Assembly (NCBI GenBank): GCA_947588645.1
Contig: CANPYO010000001.1
Coordinates: 23,571 to 87,570 of the forward strand
Direction of reading: 5' to 3'
Source: an uncultured Akkermansia sp.
Lineage (GTDB): Bacteria; Verrucomicrobiota; Verrucomicrobiia; Verrucomicrobiales; Akkermansiaceae
DNA: 64,000 nucleotides
Both the position numbers and the translations under genes were made by a program. How positions within the stretch are numbered: the stretch's first letter is position 1; each line of letters begins with the position of its first letter. The notes beneath the pieces are model-generated. The model was given only the letters and a program-made list of their open reading frames with translations, had not been told where the DNA came from and did no database searches. Shown piece after piece: positions 21,021-30,911 of the stretch.

Positions 21021-23738
21021 ATGGATACGATACGCACATTTACCACGGGAGAAGGCAAGACGGCGCGCTATTATTCATTGCCGGCTCTGGCGGAGCAGGG
21101 ATACCCCGGCATTCGGCGTATGCCGATATCGCTGCGCATTGTGTTGGAGAGTGTTCTGCGCAACTGTGACGGGTTGCGAGTGACGCAGCAGGACGTCGCC
21201 AATCTCGCCGGTTGGCAAGCTGGGGGAAAGGCGGACTTTGAGGTGCCCTTTACGGTAGCGCGCATCATTCTGCAGGATTTGACCGGGGTGCCGCTGCTGG
21301 TGGATTTGGCGGCGATGAGGGATGCGGTGCAGGCGCGTGGCAAGGAGGCGGGGAAGATGGAGCCGCTGGTGCCGGTGGACTTGGTGGTGGATCATTCCGT
21401 GCAGGTGGACTGGGCGGGTTTTCCCGGCGCCTTGCAGAAGAACATGACGCGTGAGTTCGAACGCAATGCCGAGCGCTATGAGTTCCTCAAATGGGGGCAG
21501 CAGGCGTTCAACTCTTTTTCGGTGGTTCCTCCCGGCACCGGCATCGTGCACCAGGTGAACTTGGAGCGACTCGCCCGCGGTGTCATGCAGCAGGGAGATG
21601 TCTTTTACCCGGATTCTCTGGTGGGCACCGATTCTCATACCACCATGATCAATGGCCTGGGTATTGTGGCCTGGGGGGTGGGCGGTATCGAGGCTGAAGC
21701 GGGCATGCTCGGTCAGCCGATCACTTTCCTTGCGCCGGAGGTGGTGGGCGTGCAGCTTACGGGGAGCCTGCGCCCGGGTGTGACGGCGACGGATCTGGCG
21801 CTGCGGGTCACTCAGATGCTGCGGGCGCATGGCGTGGTGGGTAAGTTTGTGGAATTTTTCGGGGAAGGCGCAGCGGCGCTCTCTTTGCCGGATCGTGCTA
21901 CGGTGGCCAACATGGCTCCGGAATATGGCGCGACCATGGGCTTTTTCCCCATGGATGAGGTGAGCGCGGACTACCTGCTGTCCACCGGACGCAGCCGCGA
22001 ACATGTGGATACCTACATCGCCTATTATCGGGCGCAACAGATGTTCGGCGTGCCGCAAGCGGGGGATATCGATTACAGCACGGAGCTGACGCTCGATCTG
22101 GACAGCGTGCAGCCCGCCGTCGCAGGTCCCCGCCGTCCGCAGGATCTCATCCCGCTCGCCGAGCTGAAGCAGAGTTTTTCCCGCATTTGCGAGAGCACCT
22201 TCGGTCGCCCCGCGAGCGCGGAGACCGTGCGCGTGCAGATGCACGGCAATGCCGGTGATCCGGATGCCCCTGAGGAGCATGAGGTGGAGCTGCGCGACGG
22301 GTCTATTCTCGTGGCGGCCATCACCAGCTGCACCAACACCAGCAATGAGGGGCTCATGCTCGCCGCCGGCATTCTCGCCAAGAAGGCTCTTGCTCTTGGC
22401 TTGCACGTGCCCGCATACGTGAAGACGAGTATGGCGCCCGGTTCGCGTGCGGCCGCTCACTATTTTGCGCACACGGAACTCACCGCCGCGCTGGATGCTA
22501 TCGGCTTTTCCATCGTCGGCTACGGCTGCACCACTTGCATCGGCAATTCCGGTCCCCTCAACAGCGCTATCGAACAGGCAGCGGAGCAGCGTCCCTTCAT
22601 TTCCTGCTCCGTGCTGTCCGGCAACCGCAACTTTGAGGCGCGCATCCATCCGCGCGTGAAAGCGAACTTCCTCATGTCGCCCCCTCTCGTGGTGGCTTTT
22701 GCGTTGGCGGGACGGGTGGACATCGATATGGAGAACGAACCGTTGGGGCACACCCCGGACGGACAAGCCGTGTATCTGCGCGATGTTTGGCCTACGCCGC
22801 AGGAACTCGCCGACGCCCGCGCGCGCGCCTGCACGCCGGAGGAGTACCTCGACTGCTACTGCTCGCCCGCGCCGGAGTGGGATGCCATTCGCCCGCCGAA
22901 GGGCGCCACTTTTGCCTGGCATGCGGATTCCACCTACATTCACCGTCCCCCTTTCTTCGATGCCTTCACCGGGGAAAAGCAGCCGATTCACGATATTGTG
23001 GAGGCGCGTGCCCTGGGCATTTTCGGCGATAGCGTGACGACGGATCACATTTCCCCCGCCGGCGCCATCAAGCCCACAGGCCCGGCCGGACAATTCCTCG
23101 CCGAGCACGGTGTGCAGCGGCGCGATTTCAACACCTTCGGCTCGCGCCGCGGCAATGATGAGGTCATGGTGCGCGGCACCTTTGCCAATGTGCGCATCCG
23201 CAACCTGATGACCCCCGGTATCGAGGGCGGCTACACCCTCTATTTCGGCACGCGACCCGTCAACGAACCGGATGTGCCGATCTCTTCGCCGATCGGTACC
23301 CCCACTTTCATCTACGATGCCGGTATGGCGTACAAAGCCGATGGGGTGCCTGCTATCATCATCGGCGGGTCGGATTACGGTATGGGATCCAGTCGAGATT
23401 GGGCTGCCAAAGGAACTGCTCTGCTCGGCGTGCGGGCGGTCATTGCCAAGAGCTTTGAGCGTATTCACCGCTCCAATCTCATCGGTATGGGTGTGCTCCC
23501 GCTTGTTTTTGCTCAGCCGGACGATTACGACCGTGTGCGCGACCTGAAGGACGCTCTCTTCTCCATTACCGGCTTGAGCAGCGATATAGCCCCGCGCGCC
23601 GCCGCTACCCTGCTGGTGCAGCCGGCTCAGGCTCCGGCTTTCTCTCTGCCGCTCATTGTGCGCCTCGATACGCCTATCGAGCGGGAATATTTCCGCGCCG
23701 GAGGCATCTTGCCATACGTCCTCTCCCGCTATTGCTAA
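21021..23738 (+). CDS. acnA: Aconitate hydratase
   Basis: SFSVVPPGTGIVHQVNLE, GTDSHTTMINGLGIVAWGVGGIEAEAGMLGQP, ITSCTNTSNE, YGCTTCIGNSGPL, GSRRGNDEVMVRGTFANVRIRN. ORF reported from GTG 21000, but that codon abuts the -10 box; ATG 21021 preferred. Confidence 0.97.
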   Translation: MDTIRTFTTGEGKTARYYSLPALAEQGYPGIRRMPISLRIVLESVLRNCDGLRVTQQDVANLAGWQAGGKADFEVPFTVARIILQDLTGVPLLVDLAAMRDAVQARGKEAGKMEPLVPVDLVVDHSVQVDWAGFPGALQKNMTREFERNAERYEFLKWGQQAFNSFSVVPPGTGIVHQVNLERLARGVMQQGDVFYPDSLVGTDSHTTMINGLGIVAWGVGGIEAEAGMLGQPITFLAPEVVGVQLTGSLRPGVTATDLALRVTQMLRAHGVVGKFVEFFGEGAAALSLPDRATVANMAPEYGATMGFFPMDEVSADYLLSTGRSREHVDTYIAYYRAQQMFGVPQAGDIDYSTELTLDLDSVQPAVAGPRRPQDLIPLAELKQSFSRICESTFGRPASAETVRVQMHGNAGDPDAPEEHEVELRDGSILVAAITSCTNTSNEGLMLAAGILAKKALALGLHVPAYVKTSMAPGSRAAAHYFAHTELTAALDAIGFSIVGYGCTTCIGNSGPLNSAIEQAAEQRPFISCSVLSGNRNFEARIHPRVKANFLMSPPLVVAFALAGRVDIDMENEPLGHTPDGQAVYLRDVWPTPQELADARARACTPEEYLDCYCSPAPEWDAIRPPKGATFAWHADSTYIHRPPFFDAFTGEKQPIHDIVEARALGIFGDSVTTDHISPAGAIKPTGPAGQFLAEHGVQRRDFNTFGSRRGNDEVMVRGTFANVRIRNLMTPGIEGGYTLYFGTRPVNEPDVPISSPIGTPTFIYDAGMAYKADGVPAIIIGGSDYGMGSSRDWAAKGTALLGVRAVIAKSFERIHRSNLIGMGVLPLVFAQPDDYDRVRDLKDALFSITGLSSDIAPRAAATLLVQPAQAPAFSLPLIVRLDTPIEREYFRAGGILPYVLSRYC

Positions 23739-23750
23739 AACACAAGACCT

Positions 23751-23923
23751 TTACGATTTAGAATTTCCCGCACTTGCGCGCGAATTTCTCAAATCGTACA
23801 TCGTACGTCGTACATCGTACATGGGCGACGCTAGTCGCCACCGCCCACGCCTTCCGCTTACGCTTCGCATTCCCCGCGCCTTCGGCGCGCTGTAATCCAA
23901 ATCGTAAATCGTAAATCGTAAAT
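23751..23923. repeat. Heptamer-array intergenic element between convergent acnA and the bat operon
   Basis: TTTACGATTTAGAATTTCCCGC…CTCAAATCGTACATCGTACGTCGTACATCGTACATG … GCGCCTTCGGCGCGCTGTAATCCAAATCGTAAATCGTAAATCGTAAATG. Confidence 0.85.
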
Positions 23924-23932
23924 GCCTTGCGT

Positions 23933-26353
23933 TTACCGAAAGCGAACAAAGATGGGCGTCCTCGGTGGGGTGTCAGTGGTGTCGAGCGATTCGATGTGGT
24001 CGGAGGCAACCCATCCGCGCAGGCCGGTAGCGGTCTCCACATAGGAGAAGGAACCACGGCGAGCGAGCAAATGCAGCGGGGAAGAGGGGGTGAGCTGGAG
24101 AGTTGCTGAGGCATCCGGCGAGGCGGCGGTGTGCAGAGGGGTGCCGTGCAGCACGTAAGCTAGGTCTGATGCGGGCAGGGAGGAGAAATCTGCCGAGTCG
24201 CGCGTGGCGTAGTAGAGCCAATTCAACGCGCAGAGCAGACTGAGAGCGGCAAAGAGCGCCGTAGCGGATGTGAGCCAAGCTGACCGTCGGCGCATGAGCA
24301 AGTGCAGCGCGATGCAGAGCAGCAGGACTGCGGTGCAGACGATGCCGGCAATCCAGAGTTGTCCGCAGGAGAGCAGAGTGAAGATATGATGCACGCCGGA
24401 ACGCACCGGAAGCAGGGCGCCTTCCTTGCGTTGGATAAATTCGAGGTTGGCGCGGGCTTCGGGAAAAGTGGGGTTAATTTGCAAGGCTCGGGCAAAGCTG
24501 AGAGCAGCGGCGCCCGGTTTGCCGAGGCGGTACTGGCAGGCGCCTATGTCGTAGTAGAGGACATCTGCGTCCGGGGCATTGTCGCCAAGATTCTTCTGCA
24601 GTTGTTGGAGTTTATCGAGAGCTTGGGAGTACTGCCGGGCGGCGTAAAGCTCCTGCGGAGAGCCGTCATTAGCGGTGGAGAAAGGCAGCAGGGCCAGCAA
24701 CGTGAGACATAGCACCCCGGTCGCGCGCATCAGGGCTTTGCGCACGGCTTGCAGCATGGCCGCACGCTCATCCTTCGGCACAATGGGAGATGCTTCGGGG
24801 CGGAACGCTTCATCATCCCGGCGTTGCAGGATGCGTTGCAACTCCTCATCGCGCGCTTCGTCGGGCACTTGGGCCTCGATAAAGGCGCCGATGCGTTTGA
24901 GGAAGGTGAGGGAGTCCGGCTCGGAAGAAATGGCGGCGAGTTCGTGCTCGCGTGCACGCTCGGCAGACCTGCCGGCCAGAAGACGAGCGCTGTATCGCCA
25001 AGCCAGATAGATGAAGATGAGGAGAGCCGGCAGGTAAAGCAGATACCACAGCGCGCGCGGCAGAACGAAGGTTCGCCGGTCTCCACTGCCTACGGGGATG
25101 AAATCGTAAATATCCGTGAGTTCTGCGACGGGCACCGTGCCTGCCGGTGGCGGCGTGGCGGCCGTTTGCACCAAGGCGGGTCCGGCAGAATTTGTCTCGC
25201 GCCAGGGAAGGGGAATGGGCGGTGAGATCGCACGCTTGTAGGCCATGGCCTCCGGATCGAAATAAGCGAGGGAGAAGGCGGGAATGCTGTCCACTTCCGT
25301 GACGGGGCGCATGAGTTGGGAGAAAACCATGCCGATGGTTTCGCCGGTGGCGGAAATGATGGGTTTACGAGTGGCGGGCACGAGCTTCCACTCATCCGTC
25401 ATGTCGGGAGCCGGGCAGGCGAGCTGCTGCAGATTGCCCGTGCCATGTACAGTAATTTGCACCTCCACAGCCTCGTTCATGGCCAGGGAGCTTGCATCGC
25501 ATTTTGTGGAGATCGTGTAGCGTCCCACGGTGTCGCTGAAGTTCGCCGGGGCTCCGGGAGGAAGGGGCAGAGCGGAAAGTGTCAGGGTGGGCAGGGGAAT
25601 CTCCTCTTGTCCCACGGTGAAGAATCCGCGTTGGCGAGCCAGTAAAATCTTGCCGGTAATGTCCGAGGCGCCCTCGCGGAAGGGAGTGAGTTCCCCGGAG
25701 AAATCCGCCGTGCGCCAATCCTGCCTGTTTGCGAAGGCCGTGGGATTCTCCATGATCTGTCCCTGCACCATGGCGAGCACCCCTTGCACGGCGGGCTGCA
25801 GCGTGCTTACCTTGACGCCTACGGAGTGCATCTGCGGCAGATTGCTCACAAAACAATCTTGCGGGAAAAAGAGCTTGAGAGAGGCTTTGACGGGTTGGTG
25901 CACGTAGGGATCCTGCGGGTGCGTGTACCAGAGCGCTCCGTAAGGTACCGGGGTGTTGTACCATTTAATTTGCGCGGTTGAGCACACTTGAAGCGGGGGA
26001 ACTTTGACCGTCTGCTTGCGCCCGCTTCGGTATTCCACGGTCAAATCCGGAATTTGCAGGGTTCCGGTTTTGTCCGGTCGCACCAAGATCGGCAGGATTT
26101 GCACCATGGCGCGGTTGGCATCCAGCGGATTGGCTCCCGCCTTGGATTGCAAAATTTGCACCCCGGCGAATTGCACGCGCGGCTGCTCGCGGATGGAAAA
26201 AATGTCCTCGCCTACCTCCGTGTCCACGAGGTAAAGCAGTACCTGTTCCCCCGGCACTGCCACGCCTGTGGACCAGACCGGTGTCACCTGTGCGGCGGCG
26301 TACCAAGCTGCCGCAAGGAACATAATGATGATGCTTTGGATGAATTGTCGCAT
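23933..26353 (-). CDS. BatD-like protein fused to a C-terminal BatE-like TPR + SH3-like region
   Basis: N-terminal signal and BatD-type beta domains, TM segment, TPR (DVLYYDIGACQYRLGKPGAAALSFARALQINPTFPEARANLEF), 2 TM, SH3-like tail (GSFSYVETATGLRGWVASDHIESL). Confidence 0.8.
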   Translation of the reverse strand: MRQFIQSIIIMFLAAAWYAAAQVTPVWSTGVAVPGEQVLLYLVDTEVGEDIFSIREQPRVQFAGVQILQSKAGANPLDANRAMVQILPILVRPDKTGTLQIPDLTVEYRSGRKQTVKVPPLQVCSTAQIKWYNTPVPYGALWYTHPQDPYVHQPVKASLKLFFPQDCFVSNLPQMHSVGVKVSTLQPAVQGVLAMVQGQIMENPTAFANRQDWRTADFSGELTPFREGASDITGKILLARQRGFFTVGQEEIPLPTLTLSALPLPPGAPANFSDTVGRYTISTKCDASSLAMNEAVEVQITVHGTGNLQQLACPAPDMTDEWKLVPATRKPIISATGETIGMVFSQLMRPVTEVDSIPAFSLAYFDPEAMAYKRAISPPIPLPWRETNSAGPALVQTAATPPPAGTVPVAELTDIYDFIPVGSGDRRTFVLPRALWYLLYLPALLIFIYLAWRYSARLLAGRSAERAREHELAAISSEPDSLTFLKRIGAFIEAQVPDEARDEELQRILQRRDDEAFRPEASPIVPKDERAAMLQAVRKALMRATGVLCLTLLALLPFSTANDGSPQELYAARQYSQALDKLQQLQKNLGDNAPDADVLYYDIGACQYRLGKPGAAALSFARALQINPTFPEARANLEFIQRKEGALLPVRSGVHHIFTLLSCGQLWIAGIVCTAVLLLCIALHLLMRRRSAWLTSATALFAALSLLCALNWLYYATRDSADFSSLPASDLAYVLHGTPLHTAASPDASATLQLTPSSPLHLLARRGSFSYVETATGLRGWVASDHIESLDTTDTPPRTPIFVRFR

Positions 26354-26358
26354 AGTGT

Positions 26359-28365
26359 TTAATAATCTTTAAGAGGACGGCGGCGGGAGACGTCCTTGTG
26401 CGGAATGGGAGAACCTCCGGTCTCGTCCATGTGCATGCGCAGAATTCCTGCAGCGCGCTGCTTTTCCTTTTGTTCGTCACTCAACTCGGCTTGCTGCATT
26501 TCTGCCTGCTGCCGGTCGTCTCGTTGTTCGTCCTGGTTCTGTTGCGGATCCTGGTTTTGCTGCGGATCTTGCTTCTGCTGTTGATCCTGGTTCTGCTGTT
26601 GATCTTGCTTTTGCTGTTGATCTTGATTCTGCTGCTGATCTTGATTCTGCTGCTGATCTTGATTCTGCTGTTGATCTTGATTCTGCTGTTGATCTTGATT
26701 CTGCTGTTGATCTTGATTCTGCTGTTGATCTTGGTTCTGCTGCTGATCCTGGTTCTGCTGTTGATCCTGGTTCTGCTGTTGATCCTGGTTCTGCTGTTGA
26801 TCCTGGTTCTGCTGTTGCTCTTGGTTCTGCTGTTGATCTTGCTTCTGCTGTTGATCCTGCTTCTGCTGTTGATCCTGCTTTTGCTGCTGATCCTGGTTCT
26901 GCTGTTGGTCTTGGTTCTGCTGTTGGTCTTGGTTCTGCTGCTGCTTGAGACGCTCGATCTCTTCCTCGAGCAATTTGATGAACTTCTGGATTTTTTCCGA
27001 GTTATTCTTTGCCTGGATGAGGCCGGAATCCGCTTGTTGAGCATCGCGGTAGGGAGCGAGAACCGACTTGAGCTCATCGACAATTTTTTGCAGTGATTCG
27101 GGGGATACTTTTGCGCCGGAATCCTGAGCGTAAAGACGACGCAATTTCTCAAAGCAGGCGTGTGCTCGTTGATTGCCTAGAGCCAGGTGGGTCGCGGCCT
27201 GGAGGCGTGAGTCACTCGTCAGAAGAGCCTCGGAAAAAAGCTCTCGAGCTTCTTCGTCCTTTTGCTCTTGAAGGGCTTGGAGCGCCCGAGCGTACGAATC
27301 TGCCGGGGTTGAATCGGCCGAAGCATGCTGCGAAAGAAGGAAGCAGCCCGCCAGCAACACGACGCCGCGCCGTGGAGCCTTCCATCCCGTGGCGGCTAGA
27401 ATGCCGGCGATGATCAGCAACAAGGCAGGAACGGCAAGCCAGGCAAACAAGTCTCGCGGCACACGCCCGGAATCAAAGGTTTCCTCGTGCCGGGTAAGAC
27501 GCGAAGCTGTCTCGCGAGCGAAAGCGGAAAGATCGGCGCCGGAGCCCATGATGAAGAAATCGCCGTTCGTAGCCTTGGCGAGCCGCTGCAGCGAATCCGT
27601 GTCCAACTTGCTGATGACATGCTTGCCGGAGGCATCCTGCCAGAGGCCGTTCTCGCCATGGGGATCAGGGATCGGAGCGCCGGTGGGGGTGCCCACACCT
27701 ACCGTGATGACGAGCATGTTCTTTTTACGAGCCTCTTCGGCCAGGGAAACCGGTGTGTCCACGGTGTCCTCGCCATCGCTGAGAATGACGAGGGCGTTTG
27801 CGCTATCGGGAGCGCTGCGCGTGAAGGTCGCAATGGCGCAGCGCAAGAGTTGGTCGAAATTGGTTCCGCCGCTGCCGGCCCAGTCCCGGTTCACTTGCTC
27901 CAACGCATCGCGTAGAGCCGTGTGGTCATGCGTCAGCGGAACGACGAGGTCGGCCTCCCCCGAAAAGATGATGAGCCCAATTTTATCCCCCGGCAGTGCG
28001 TCGATGAGTTCGTAGGCTGCCGCGCGGGCTTCATCCAGACGCGATGGGGAGACGTCTGTCGTCTCCATGGATCGTGAGATGTCCAGGGCGATGAGCAGAT
28101 TGCGACCGGAAGCGGAGGCGCTGCCCGGCTCATAGCCGTTGATGGGACGAGCCAGCGCCAGGATGATGCAGGCAAGAGCAGGGAGGAGCAAAAGAACCGG
28201 CAGCAGAGAACGCCACACAGGCGGTTTGATGACCAGCTCCGGGTGCTCGGAAGATACCAGTGAGCCCCAAGCTTTGCCGAGACGCCGCCGCCACAGCAGA
28301 ACCGCCACTCCCAGTATGACCGGAAGCAGCAGGACTATCAGAATATGCGGGTATAGAAAGCTCAT
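26359..28365 (-). CDS. BatB-like VWA-domain membrane protein with C-terminal TPR-like part and long QNQDQQ repeat
   Basis: VWA MIDAS LIALDISRSMETTD; TM helices; QQNQDQ tract. Start set at MSFLYPHI (ATG 28365), ATGA overlap with the upstream gene stop. Confidence 0.85.
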   Translation of the reverse strand: MSFLYPHILIVLLLPVILGVAVLLWRRRLGKAWGSLVSSEHPELVIKPPVWRSLLPVLLLLPALACIILALARPINGYEPGSASASGRNLLIALDISRSMETTDVSPSRLDEARAAAYELIDALPGDKIGLIIFSGEADLVVPLTHDHTALRDALEQVNRDWAGSGGTNFDQLLRCAIATFTRSAPDSANALVILSDGEDTVDTPVSLAEEARKKNMLVITVGVGTPTGAPIPDPHGENGLWQDASGKHVISKLDTDSLQRLAKATNGDFFIMGSGADLSAFARETASRLTRHEETFDSGRVPRDLFAWLAVPALLLIIAGILAATGWKAPRRGVVLLAGCFLLSQHASADSTPADSYARALQALQEQKDEEARELFSEALLTSDSRLQAATHLALGNQRAHACFEKLRRLYAQDSGAKVSPESLQKIVDELKSVLAPYRDAQQADSGLIQAKNNSEKIQKFIKLLEEEIERLKQQQNQDQQQNQDQQQNQDQQQKQDQQQKQDQQQKQDQQQNQEQQQNQDQQQNQDQQQNQDQQQNQDQQQNQDQQQNQDQQQNQDQQQNQDQQQNQDQQQNQDQQQNQDQQQKQDQQQNQDQQQKQDPQQNQDPQQNQDEQRDDRQQAEMQQAELSDEQKEKQRAAGILRMHMDETGGSPIPHKDVSRRRPLKDY
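26530..26945 (-). repeat. 18-bp tandem repeat encoding (QNQDQQ)n
   Basis: ttctgctgttgatcttga units in long succession, with synonymous and K/N/E/P variants. Confidence 0.95.
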
Positions 28366-29990
28366 GGCGCAAAGCGGGTGCGTAATTCTGAAAAGCAAAA
28401 GCCAAGCAGCAGGAGAATGAGCGCCGCCGACAGAGGGTACATGAAGAGAGGATCAAAGCTCACTAACTTGCGGCGTGTGGCGTCTGTCTTCTCCAGAGAG
28501 TCGATGCTGCGGAAGGCTTCCTGCAACTGGGCGCCACTGCCGGCGCGGTAGAAGCGACCGCCGGTGATGGTCGCAATTTCGCGCAGCGTTTTCTCATCGA
28601 AGGTATCGACATCTGCCGTGTAACGCGAGAGACGCTCATCCCTGCCGATAGCGATCGTGAAAATCTTGATGCCGAGTTTGGCGGCCTCCTTGGCCGCATC
28701 GACGGGAGAGATGGAGCCGCTGTTGTTCACACCATCCGTTACGAGGATAATGACCTTGGACTTGGTCTCAACGCGCTCGTGCAGACGGGTGGCAGCCCCG
28801 GCAATGGCGGTGCCGATGGCCGTGCCATCCGGTTCCACGTAGCCCGGACGGTCCGCTTGCCCGAATTGTCCGGCCTCAGGCAGGTAAAATTGCTCCATGA
28901 TGTAGCGCAAAATCGCATGATCGAGGGTGAGTGGGCTGCACAGCTTGGCGCGTCCTGCAAAGGCGAGCATGCCGATACGGTCGTTCGGGCGGTCGGCGAT
29001 AAAGTTTGAGATGACGTGCTTGGCGGCAGTGAGGCGATCCACCGTGGCGCGTCCCGTGCGGCCGCGTTCATCGCGTACGGAAAAGACCATATCGCGCAAG
29101 CCCATGGAGCCGGAAAGATCGCAAGCAATCATGATGTCGATGCCGCTCACCTTTTGTTCTTCATGCTCGAGACGCCAACGGGGCTGCGCCAAAGCCACTA
29201 CGAGCGCAACGGCTGCCAGCGTTGAGCAAATGGGGCCAAGACGTCCGGCCAGAGTGTGAGGTGTACTCAGAAGCGGGCGTACAAATGAAAGCGTGGGTAA
29301 GCAGACACTGCCCTCGGCGCCTTCACGCCGGCGCAAAAAGAACAGAGGTATCAGAAGCAGCAGCACCCACAGCCAACCGGGACTGCCCCATTCGAGCTCG
29401 CGAGTGCCACTCACCACCGCGAGCGGCAAGAGGGCGTGCAACGGCACGGAGGAGGGCGTGTTCTGCGTCTGCTGCGCGTCGCGAATCTTGCCGAGGAGGT
29501 CGCGTGCGCGTTCGATAAAATCGGTCATGGCGGCGGCATCGCCGACATCACTGGCGGCGTATTTGAGATCCGCGAGTTGTTGCAGCAGGGAGAGCATGGG
29601 GAGGCGCAGAGGCTCCGGCACGGCAGACAGCGAATCGATGCGGCGGCTGAATTCCTCATGCGTTTCGTACAGGGCAGGGTCCTGGAGTTCTCCTTGCAAG
29701 AAGCGGCGCAATATCATCGAAAGCTGCAGGCTGAATTCCCGGAGGAGTTGCGGGCAGTTGGCTTGCAGGGCATCCAGGGCTTCCAGCGCCTGCTGAGCCG
29801 GCGTCGTTACGACTTCCGGCGCTTGTGTGCGTCGCCGATACAGGTAGATGTACAGCACGGAGCCGATGAGGGCGATGAGCAGAGCCGCAAGCAGCCACCA
29901 CACCCAGCCGCTGGCGGCAAACTGCTCTGCCGGGAGCTCGGGGGCAAGCTCCGGTATGGCATCCGGTATGCTGGTGGGCGTGAAGGGCAT
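28362..29990 (-). CDS. BatA-like VWA protein with N-terminal DUF4381-like region
   Basis: N-term WVWWLLAALLIALIGSVLYIYLYRRR…; VWA MIDAS MIACDLSGSMGLRD; LVTDGVNNSG. Confidence 0.83.
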   Translation of the reverse strand: MPFTPTSIPDAIPELAPELPAEQFAASGWVWWLLAALLIALIGSVLYIYLYRRRTQAPEVVTTPAQQALEALDALQANCPQLLREFSLQLSMILRRFLQGELQDPALYETHEEFSRRIDSLSAVPEPLRLPMLSLLQQLADLKYAASDVGDAAAMTDFIERARDLLGKIRDAQQTQNTPSSVPLHALLPLAVVSGTRELEWGSPGWLWVLLLLIPLFFLRRREGAEGSVCLPTLSFVRPLLSTPHTLAGRLGPICSTLAAVALVVALAQPRWRLEHEEQKVSGIDIMIACDLSGSMGLRDMVFSVRDERGRTGRATVDRLTAAKHVISNFIADRPNDRIGMLAFAGRAKLCSPLTLDHAILRYIMEQFYLPEAGQFGQADRPGYVEPDGTAIGTAIAGAATRLHERVETKSKVIILVTDGVNNSGSISPVDAAKEAAKLGIKIFTIAIGRDERLSRYTADVDTFDEKTLREIATITGGRFYRAGSGAQLQEAFRSIDSLEKTDATRRKLVSFDPLFMYPLSAALILLLLGFCFSELRTRFAP

Positions 29991-29993
29991 GGT

Positions 29994-30884
29994 TTAGCGG
30001 AGAAATAGTCGGCTGCGACGCTTGAAGAGTGCGCGAAGTTTGGGCATAAAGTCTTCGTTGGTGAGTAGCTGAAGATGGTCGATGGACAGTTGTCCGAAGA
30101 GCTTATCCCAATCGGCAAAATGTGCATGCACCCGCTTGGAATGCTCGGCGCGAAGAGCTGCATCAGACAAATTGGCTGCGAACTGCACGCCCGTCTCGGC
30201 ATCCAATGCGCAGACGCGTCCGGCGGCGGGCAGGGAGATTTCCAGCGGGTCATTCACGCGCATCGGGATGAGTTCGTGGCAAAAGTTGAGCTTGCCGATG
30301 GATTGCTTATCCGGGGCGAAAAGGAAATCACTAATCATAACCAGCAGCGTTTTCTTGCGCTGGGTGCGCAGCAATTCATCGACCACGGTGGGCACATCTT
30401 CATCCGCCCCGCCGGGCGGGGCGCTGAGGATGGAAGTGAGCACGCGCAGATATTGGCGCACGCCTTTGGCCGGGGGCAGGTAAAAATGCGGATTGCAACC
30501 GAAGATGAGCAGACCGGTTTTATCGCCGTTGAGGGCGGCGCTGTAGGCAAGGGTGGTAGCGATGCGCGCAGCGTACTCCAGTTTGGAATCCGGACTCAGA
30601 CTGCCGGCGTAGCGCATGGAGGCGCTGGCATCTACCGCCAGCAGCAGAGCTTGCTCGCGCTCCTCATGAAACTTGCGCACGTAGGGGGTGCCGGTGCGTG
30701 CGGTCACTTTCCAATCGATGAAACGCGGCTCGTCGCCCGGAGTATACTCGCGAAATTCGTCGAAATCGAGCCCCTGTCCGCGGAAGCCGGATCGGTACAG
30801 CCCGGCAAAGGTGGCAGTAACCAAGCGTCGCGCCTGCATTTCAATGCGGCGCACTCGCTGCATGATGTCCTGCGTTTTATCCAT
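29994..30884 (-). CDS. DUF58-family protein
   Basis: YRSGFRGQGLDFDEFREYTPGDEPRFIDWKVTARTGTPYVRKFHEEREQALLLAVDASASM. Confidence 0.92.
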   Translation of the reverse strand: MDKTQDIMQRVRRIEMQARRLVTATFAGLYRSGFRGQGLDFDEFREYTPGDEPRFIDWKVTARTGTPYVRKFHEEREQALLLAVDASASMRYAGSLSPDSKLEYAARIATTLAYSAALNGDKTGLLIFGCNPHFYLPPAKGVRQYLRVLTSILSAPPGGADEDVPTVVDELLRTQRKKTLLVMISDFLFAPDKQSIGKLNFCHELIPMRVNDPLEISLPAAGRVCALDAETGVQFAANLSDAALRAEHSKRVHAHFADWDKLFGQLSIDHLQLLTNEDFMPKLRALFKRRSRLFLR

Positions 30885-30911
30885 GACATGCGAGAGGCGG
30901 TGCGCTTCTTA

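Noticed and set aside
21075-23468. 797-aa minus-strand ORF
   Set aside because: Antisense to acnA; arises from GC-rich codon bias, no recognisable domain.
26398-27096. 232-aa Leu/Ile/Val-rich plus-strand ORF resembling a membrane protein
   Set aside because: Exact antisense reading of the QNQDQQ tandem repeat.
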